Positions 58,971 to 64,000 of a DNA stretch of 64,000 bases are shown piece by piece; position 1 is the stretch's first letter, and the number at the start of each line of letters is the position of its first letter. The stretch covers positions 968,001-1,032,000 of the forward strand of contig NZ_CP077717.1 in the NCBI RefSeq assembly GCF_019175345.1, written 5' to 3'. The notes under the pieces are model-generated. The model worked only from the letters and a program-made list of their open reading frames with translations, was not told where the DNA came from and did no database searches. Source of the DNA: Saccharolobus shibatae B12 (GTDB lineage: Archaea; Thermoproteota; Thermoprotei_A; Sulfolobales; Sulfolobaceae). The position numbers were made by a program, and so were the translations under genes.

Positions 58971-59440
58971 AACGCTTCCGGTCCATAATTAGATACAACA
59001 ACTACAGTCGCCTCAGTATTAGGGTATGGAGGATATGGTAAATCAGCTATAAAGGTGCCTACCATGTTTGGATTAATTAGAACGGTATTTGAGACCCACT
59101 TATATGGGCCTAAGCTAGTAGAGTAGTTGTAATTAGAAATTATAAGAGTAGATATGTTACTTACGTTTGCATAATATTTGATAATTATTGCGAAATCCTT
59201 AAAATCATATAATACAGTAGATCCATTATTAGTTATTGTTATATATAATAGATTACCATTTATCGTTACACTCTTTATAAATATTCTAGTGTTCAGTTGA
59301 TTTAGATCCATATTTTGTCTCATATCCTCAGCATGTAATAAGAGTTGCTGACTTTTTATATATGCTCCTAAAGCAATTAATCCTAGTGAAATTGTAATGA
59401 AAAATAATAGCACATACGCTACTACCTGTGAAACCCCCAT
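58952..59440 (-). CDS. arlF: Archaellum stator protein ArlF (FlaF)
   Basis: A 162-residue protein with one N-terminal TM helix (VVAYVLLFFITISLGLIALGAY) followed by an immunoglobulin-like extracytoplasmic beta domain that binds the S-layer and holds the motor. Sequons such as NGS and NVS suggest glycosylation. ATG 59440 is two bases from the arlG stop. Confidence 0.88.
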   Translation of the reverse strand: MGVSQVVAYVLLFFITISLGLIALGAYIKSQQLLLHAEDMRQNMDLNQLNTRIFIKSVTINGNLLYITITNNGSTVLYDFKDFAIIIKYYANVSNISTLIISNYNYSTSLGPYKWVSNTVLINPNMVGTFIADLPYPPYPNTEATVVVVSNYGPEALWRGVL

Positions 59441-59442
59441 AC

Positions 59443-59907
59443 CTAACTCGCCTCAAATGTATAGCTTACTGAATATCCATTAGGGGTAACCAGCTGAACT
59501 GTATAATATTGTGTAGTAGATAAGGGTGAGGATAAATAGATGATAATTTTAGCTACAGATCCAGGGTATAATGTGTTAGTATTAACAACCCAATAGGGTA
59601 ATGCACTGGAGCTATATCCTATCTGTTGTAGATTTCCTTGTGGGCCGAAGTATAATACACTATTTTTCAAGTTAAAAATTGTTGACTCTCCTATATTATG
59701 TAAGTATACTATTACAGTTGTAGAGCTAGCATTTGTAACATAATCTATTTGAAGATCAGTAACCAATTTTTGCGATTGTAACATACTATACGATACCATG
59801 TTAGTAGATATTGACGACACTACAGAAAAAACCGATCCCGCAACTACTCCTACTAATGTGACTGCTACGATTAACATAATTGTCTCGCTAATCACTTCAC
59901 TAGCCAT
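59443..59907 (-). CDS. arlG: Archaellum stator protein ArlG (FlaG)
   Basis: A 154-residue protein beginning MASEVISETIMLIVAVTLVG, a single N-terminal TM helix with pilin-like character, then a beta domain that pairs with ArlF and forms filaments. ATG 59907 is selected because GGAGGT lies eight bases upstream; a TTG at 59916 is the alternative. It overlaps the end of arlX by eight bases. Confidence 0.88.
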   Translation of the reverse strand: MASEVISETIMLIVAVTLVGVVAGSVFSVVSSISTNMVSYSMLQSQKLVTDLQIDYVTNASSTTVIVYLHNIGESTIFNLKNSVLYFGPQGNLQQIGYSSSALPYWVVNTNTLYPGSVAKIIIYLSSPLSTTQYYTVQLVTPNGYSVSYTFEAS

Positions 59908-60664
59908 TCTTCCCAACCTCCAATACCAATAGATACTTTTTCATTTCTGCAGTTACTGAGGAGTAACTTTCAGCTACATTCATTGCTATATTGGCTAAAT
60001 CTTTTGCTCTTATCTTTTCATTATTAGTCCTAATATAAGATTGCACCTTGTTCACAATGAACATATCATCTGCAGAGATGTAACCTAATTCGTATAAAGC
60101 TGTCAACTTAGAATCATCATAATCTAAGATTTCTAGTAATACACAATTTCTGATGAAAGTGCTCAAATCTATATTCGATGTTCCAACAATTTCCGCTACA
60201 GCCTTTAATTCTTTACTACCTTCTGGCCTCTGTTCACCTTTAGACTGCTCTGATATGATATTGAAAGGTGATGATGAATCAGCTTGAGCAGATTTTAGAG
60301 ATAATACGGCATCTTCAATTGAAGAGTTTAATTTCTGTAAAGTTTGCTTTAAATCTTCCATAGATCCATTTAGAACATTTACCAGATCACTTTGGTATTT
60401 ATCCATTCTAGTTATTAAGTTCTTAAGAAGTTCTTCAATCTCCTTGCTAGAATTGGTCGTCGTAACTTGCTGTTGTTGCTGATTCTGTGTAGTAGTGGAA
60501 GTAGTTTGTGCTGTTTGTGCATTTTTAGGCCTAGTTATTCTTGGTAATACTATCTTAAAAAAGGATATAAAGAATGCTGCTAAGGGTATGCTTATACTAA
60601 TCAGTAAAATAAATAGGGGAGATTCCATTAGTTGTTGCAATTCGGGTAAGTTTAAATTTATCAT
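59900..60664 (-). CDS. arlX: Archaellum cytoplasmic ring protein ArlX (FlaX)
   Basis: Crenarchaea-specific scaffold of 254 residues that oligomerises around the motor. One N-terminal TM helix (PLFILLISISIPLAAFFISFF), a Gln/Thr-rich linker (TTTQNQQQQQVTTTNSS), a coiled coil (LLKNLITRMDKYQSDLVNVL), and a C-terminal helical domain, the order known for FlaX. A GGTGA ribosome site precedes ATG 60664. The gene follows the arlB terminator-like hairpin. Confidence 0.9.
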   Translation of the reverse strand: MINLNLPELQQLMESPLFILLISISIPLAAFFISFFKIVLPRITRPKNAQTAQTTSTTTQNQQQQQVTTTNSSKEIEELLKNLITRMDKYQSDLVNVLNGSMEDLKQTLQKLNSSIEDAVLSLKSAQADSSSPFNIISEQSKGEQRPEGSKELKAVAEIVGTSNIDLSTFIRNCVLLEILDYDDSKLTALYELGYISADDMFIVNKVQSYIRTNNEKIRAKDLANIAMNVAESYSSVTAEMKKYLLVLEVGKNG

Positions 60665-60690
60665 TCTTCACCTCATGAATGTTATAAGTG

Positions 60691-60716
60691 GGAAAAAAGA
60701 ATAATACCTTATTCTT
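60691..60716 (-). terminator. Terminator-like hairpin between arlB and arlX
   Basis: On the minus strand AAGAATAA (60716-60709) pairs with TTATTCTT (60704-60697) around a four-base loop, followed by a T-run (60698-60693). It would end most transcripts after arlB and let some read into arlX-J, explaining higher filament-protein expression. Confidence 0.7.
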
Positions 60717-60737
60717 ACCTTTTTTTGCACTTTGATC

Positions 60738-61655
60738 TCACCCTATTACGGATACACTACCTTCTGGCTGATATATATATTCAGATATTGTGAGAGGAGA
60801 TCCTACGTTAGGTGTAATTTGTATTGTTACTGTCTGATATTGGAATACGTGACTTCCTAGATCTGGTCCGAATAAGATCATTACTCCTATCACTGATCCA
60901 GCAGGTGCTATTGCGCTCCCTATTAATGGATCTCCAGCTACTGGATATGTAAATGCAAATGTCTGATTAACAAACACATCGTAGGTAACTAGTTGGCCGC
61001 TTATATTTAGAGTGAAAGTAAAGCTATTGTCATTCTTTAACCATTGTGGAATGCTAGATAGAGTACTACTATTAATAAATATTGGTGATGGCGTTTTTGT
61101 ACTAAGATAGTAATTATATAATGTGTAGTTAAGTGCTAGTAAAGCATAGTAAGGATTAGGGTAATATACATATGTTTGCCCTGCACTTGTCTGCTGATTT
61201 ATGAGATTTAGGTACTGCCCATTGGCGTATACGGCGTGACCTAGGCTTGATGGATCTACTGTTAATAAAGTGTATTTGTAGATATTTGAATATGCTACCC
61301 CCTCCGTAGAAGCGGTAAACGAGATGGCTGTAGTGGTGGGTGATAACTCCACGCTGGATACTCCAGAACTGGGAGATACTGTGAAGTATATCCAATAACT
61401 TCGCGTATTTGATGGGTAATTGACAGCATATAGGACAGAGCCAGATAACGTTAGTGCTGTTGAAGCCGTCTCTTCTCCCTTATTGATGGTGGATTTAGCT
61501 TTCTGTGTTACAAATAATCCCATGTTTATAGCTACATAAGCCAATACTGATGCAGTTATTATAAACGCTATTAATATTATAGCAGTATCTAATCCTGCTA
61601 ATCCTTTTCTTTTCATTTTTTTATTGTATTTTTTTACTATTTTTTGTAGGCCCAT
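60738..61655 (-). CDS. arlB: Archaellin ArlB (FlaB)
   Basis: Filament subunit of the archaellum, 305 residues. The class III signal peptide ends at KRKG with cleavage before LAGLDTAIILIAF, to be cut by the PibD peptidase; the following hydrophobic helix (IILIAFIITASVLAYVAINMG) builds the filament core. The C-terminal part is Ser/Thr/Tyr-rich, beta-like, with sequons for N-glycosylation. ATG 61655 has a GTGATC ribosome site and a leader of about 15 nt. First gene of arlBXGFHIJ. Confidence 0.96.
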   Translation of the reverse strand: MGLQKIVKKYNKKMKRKGLAGLDTAIILIAFIITASVLAYVAINMGLFVTQKAKSTINKGEETASTALTLSGSVLYAVNYPSNTRSYWIYFTVSPSSGVSSVELSPTTTAISFTASTEGVAYSNIYKYTLLTVDPSSLGHAVYANGQYLNLINQQTSAGQTYVYYPNPYYALLALNYTLYNYYLSTKTPSPIFINSSTLSSIPQWLKNDNSFTFTLNISGQLVTYDVFVNQTFAFTYPVAGDPLIGSAIAPAGSVIGVMILFGPDLGSHVFQYQTVTIQITPNVGSPLTISEYIYQPEGSVSVIG

Positions 61656-61691
61656 TTTTGGATCACTTGCTTAAGTTCACTTCTCATAACA

Positions 61692-61703
61692 CTTTTAAAA
61701 AGC
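61692..61703 (-). promoter_or_regulatory. TATA element of arlB
   Basis: GCTTTTTAAAAG on the minus strand is centred about 42 bases before the arlB ATG, which puts the transcript start near 61671 and gives a short leader carrying the ribosome site. Confidence 0.6.
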
Positions 61704-61715
61704 TCTCTCTGTTTT

Positions 61716-61730
61716 TCGACTACCAGTCGA
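61716..61730. promoter_or_regulatory. Inverted repeat TCGACT-ACC-AGTCGA upstream of arlB
   Basis: Perfect six-base arms around three bases, centred 26 bases upstream of the arlB TATA and about 52 bases before the divergent gene's start at 61775. It sits where archaellum activators or repressors would bind and could serve both promoters. Confidence 0.55.
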
Positions 61731-61774
61731 CATAACTTTAGGCGATCTTTTAAGTAACTTTTAACGAGTATTAT

Positions 61775-62263
61775 ATGATGACCCCTGTATTTCTGGAATA
61801 TAAGATCATACAAGATAATATTACATATTATATTATTTACGTTTTTATATATAATTTATCCTTAAAATTAGTAACAATGTACGTAATATATCCAGATTCC
61901 CATGCAATCCTTAGTTATAATGTGTCTTTAGTGCCTGAGCAAATTTTTTCAAATGTTACTGGATTAACTACATATTATAGTTTAAATGGAAAAAAGATTT
62001 TTGCTTATGAAGATTATAATGGAAGTATAATCGTAGCATATAATGGGTTAATACTGAAAAAGGCTAGCAATAACTCTGTTCGTTATCTCATAGCAGCTAA
62101 CTATCCTGGAATTGATAACAGTAAATTCCCTAGTCTTTATAAACTAGCGAAAATTTCCATTTTTGATTCTAATATAAGGGTTCTAGTTTTAGGGGTTTTA
62201 CTAACTATTTTGTCATCCCTCATTCTAAAGACTATGGTGAGTCGATATGATAAGGTTAGATAA
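61775..62263 (+). CDS. Membrane-anchored extracytoplasmic protein divergent from arlB
   Basis: A 162-residue protein with a hydrophobic N-terminus (YYIIYVFIYNLSLKLVTMYVI), a sequon-containing domain (YNVS, SNVTG, YNGS) and a C-terminal TM helix (VLVLGVLLTILSSLIL) with a basic tail. Not recognised. ATG codons at 61775 and 61778; a TTTAAGTAAC TATA-like element near 61748. It overlaps the next gene by 17 bases, so the three plus-strand genes here probably form an operon. Confidence 0.6.
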   Translation: MMTPVFLEYKIIQDNITYYIIYVFIYNLSLKLVTMYVIYPDSHAILSYNVSLVPEQIFSNVTGLTTYYSLNGKKIFAYEDYNGSIIVAYNGLILKKASNNSVRYLIAANYPGIDNSKFPSLYKLAKISIFDSNIRVLVLGVLLTILSSLILKTMVSRYDKVR

Positions 62264-63716
62264 AAATAATTTCATTCCTTGGATTTCTATAGTTGCCTTA
62301 TTGCTTGCTTATTCCATAGGGAGTGGTTTATATATAACCATACAACGTGTTACATATTATCCTTTATTTGAATCTAAAATTGTTTCAGTACTTCTCACCA
62401 TATTCTCGTCATCATTAATGACTCTTTACAATTACAAGAGATATGTTTTTCTTGTTCCATTATCTCTATTGTCCTTCTTCTCTGTATCGTTTACTCCTCT
62501 TATCATCTCTATATTTATTTTACATGAGCTAAGGAAAGTTGATCGAATAGTTAGTATTATATTGCTAATAATAGATGCATCCATGTTATCATGGCTTTTT
62601 CTACGTTTACTATTAGGCATTAATACTTACTTTTCTATTCCTCTTATGATTTTAGAGGCGGGAGTTCCTACGGTAATTCCATTTATATGGTTTGCTGGAA
62701 TAATATTATCTGCTTATAAAAGAGATTTAAGTAGTAAAAGCCGACTATTGATAAATCCCTTAATTCCATTTATTGTAGTACTACTTATTTCTTTAATCCC
62801 TTATCTTCCTTTTATAAATCCTTACAAATTTCCAGAAACTGTTGATTTTAAGTATTATTACTCATGGCTTTTAACACCTACTTTCAGCGGGTGGTTCTTT
62901 TACTCCAGGCCTCTCTATTTAATGCTTTTATACGGATTATCATTTATTTTTAGGCCGTATTTAGTAGCATATTATGAATTTGTATTTCTTTCAATCCTTT
63001 ATATATATTCTGCATATAAACTAGCCTCAGCCTTAGACAAGTCTATAGCTTCCCTAGCAGCCTTATTAGCTTCAGTATCTCCTATGTTAATGACCTTTCT
63101 CTATTCTGGTTTGGAAGCAAATTTATTTTCAATTTCACTGATGTTTATCTCAATGTCATATCTTATCAAAAAAGAGAAATTAAGTTTAGCAATACTTTTT
63201 TCTTTACTATCAATGTTCTCTCACATATATGCCTGGGCTCAATTATCTGCTGGTATAACTTTATACTATATTCTTAAATCAATTATACGTAAATCTAGAC
63301 CAGATAACTATGCGCTAATATATTTGTCCTTTTCAATTCCCTTTATAGCCATTGGATTCTTTCTAATTTTAAATGGTGTTTTTCCTGTACCTATGGGATT
63401 ATTAAACTATAATCAACTTATATACCAAATAGCTGTAGTGAGTTGGGGATCGAATAATGCTTCGCTTTACTTTTTGTTATCATCCTTTGGAAACAGGTAT
63501 ATTAAGGAAGGAGTTCTAGATTTTGTGTATTCAATCTCGGTATTTGGTATTATCTTTCTGGCACCAGCGACCAATTTAATTATTGACTTGCCTCTTTTCA
63601 TTCCTGCAGCTTATACCATAAGAAATATTGATAGGCAGAGCGTTTCAGTATTATTACTTCTGAGTTTAATACTATGGGGTATTTATATGAGTATTAACAG
63701 CGTTCCCATGTTATGA
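62247..63716 (+). CDS. Polytopic membrane protein, GT-C-like in appearance
   Basis: A 489-residue protein with about twelve TM helices. The arrangement (an early loop, then YYSWLLTPTFSGWFFYSRPLY in a long exposed segment, many short loops) recalls GT-C-fold glycosyltransferases or related lipid-linked sugar enzymes, but no DxD-type motif is certain. Function therefore open. It is coupled to the upstream gene by overlap and to the following one by ATGA. Proximity to the archaellum operon could reflect a role in surface glycosylation; that is inference. Confidence 0.55.
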   Translation: MIRLDKNNFIPWISIVALLLAYSIGSGLYITIQRVTYYPLFESKIVSVLLTIFSSSLMTLYNYKRYVFLVPLSLLSFFSVSFTPLIISIFILHELRKVDRIVSIILLIIDASMLSWLFLRLLLGINTYFSIPLMILEAGVPTVIPFIWFAGIILSAYKRDLSSKSRLLINPLIPFIVVLLISLIPYLPFINPYKFPETVDFKYYYSWLLTPTFSGWFFYSRPLYLMLLYGLSFIFRPYLVAYYEFVFLSILYIYSAYKLASALDKSIASLAALLASVSPMLMTFLYSGLEANLFSISLMFISMSYLIKKEKLSLAILFSLLSMFSHIYAWAQLSAGITLYYILKSIIRKSRPDNYALIYLSFSIPFIAIGFFLILNGVFPVPMGLLNYNQLIYQIAVVSWGSNNASLYFLLSSFGNRYIKEGVLDFVYSISVFGIIFLAPATNLIIDLPLFIPAAYTIRNIDRQSVSVLLLLSLILWGIYMSINSVPML

Positions 63717-64000
63717 TAGTAAGATTTTTATTTTTCTTAAGAAGAGATTTATTAACAATGAGGGAGATATATCAGTTACTATTAGTTGGTATTATCTCTT
63801 TTTTAGTAATTATAACCGCAGTTTCTAGGCTTTATGTTCTTCTCGTTCCCATTGTTTTGTTTTCAATATACTTGATTATTGAGTCTAGAATACCAGAAAT
63901 AAAAGATTTAAAATCATTTTATAGATACGTGGAAAAAGTCTATGGAAGAGATTTCGCAGCTATTATTAGGAAGAAATATAATATTATCCAAGGTGATTTA
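63713..64000 (+). CDS. Membrane protein, N-terminal part (cut by window end)
   Basis: ATG 63713 overlaps the preceding stop (ATGA) and the frame stays open to the window end (96 codons). The product starts with a basic stretch (RFLFFLRRDLLTMRE), two TM helices (QLLLVGIISFLVIITAVS, YVLLVPIVLFSIYLII) and a soluble part beginning ESRIPEIKDL. Two N-terminal helices before a soluble domain recall DUF58-type proteins, but too little is present to decide. Confidence 0.55.
   Translation, partial: MIVRFLFFLRRDLLTMREIYQLLLVGIISFLVIITAVSRLYVLLVPIVLFSIYLIIESRIPEIKDLKSFYRYVEKVYGRDFAAIIRKKYNIIQGDL

Overview
The window is chromosomal DNA from a thermoacidophilic crenarchaeon of the Sulfolobaceae (Sulfolobus/Saccharolobus type). 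The evidence is the low G+C, compact gene order, many genes with a TATA element about 26 nt before the start codon (leaderless mRNAs), GGTGA-type ribosome sites inside operons, the herA-mre11-rad50-nurA operon, the crenarchaeal archaellum cluster arlBXGFHIJ, and a sulfide:quinone oxidoreductase with the Cys129/Cys178/Cys350 pattern. No rRNA, tRNA, CRISPR array or intact insertion sequence was seen.

Layout. 1-3.0 kb: end of a nucleoside hydrolase gene, a Fur-type regulator, a Cys-rich unknown, a methyltransferase, and a CDF metal transporter split by a frame change at a T7 run. 3.0-9.3 kb: the double-strand-break resection operon. 9.4-14.6 kb: a ferritin-like protein with an internal tandem duplication, a C/D box sRNA, NAD(P)HX repair enzyme, peroxiredoxin and archaeal PEP carboxylase. 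14.6-19.2 kb: SQR with a DUF1641 protein, a hydrolase/DUF2250 pair, MeaB-type GTPase and the B12-binding subunit of methylmalonyl-CoA mutase. 19.3-29.2 kb: small membrane proteins, a membrane-anchored winged-helix regulator, two more C/D sRNA candidates, a TauE-type exporter, a DtxR-type regulator divergent from a KDG-aldolase-like gene, family 4 UDG, an SDR lacking YxxxK, an OLD-like ATPase and a Nudix enzyme. 29.1-44.5 kb: CysRS, PGI/PMI, CoA-disulfide reductase, a second NurA-like/HerA-like pair, thioesterases, an MFS transporter, an AP endonuclease, a membrane Ser/Thr kinase, an APC permease and a HEPN-like protein. 44.6-51.1 kb: an eight-gene anaerobic corrin-ring operon (cbiX-C fusion, H, D, T, L, F, G, E). 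51.1-55.3 kb: an FMN reductase behind a 28-bp perfect palindrome, about 0.8 kb with no recognisable gene, a radical SAM/SPASM enzyme with a 54-residue partner ORF, and an MBL-fold hydrolase. 55.3-64 kb: the archaellum operon and three divergent membrane-protein genes.

Links between genes. Cobalamin from the cbi operon would serve methylmalonyl-CoA mutase, whose small subunit and MeaB chaperone are here; the large subunit is not. HerA-NurA-Mre11-Rad50 form the end-resection machine, and a diverged HerA/NurA pair with a third small gene lies 24 kb away. The most notable non-textbook signals are three C/D box sRNA candidates (two with 12-nt guide spacing throughout), a shared palindromic operator-like element before the FMN reductase and permease genes, the T7 frame change in the CDF gene, the 55-residue tandem duplication, and the radical SAM/small-ORF pair.
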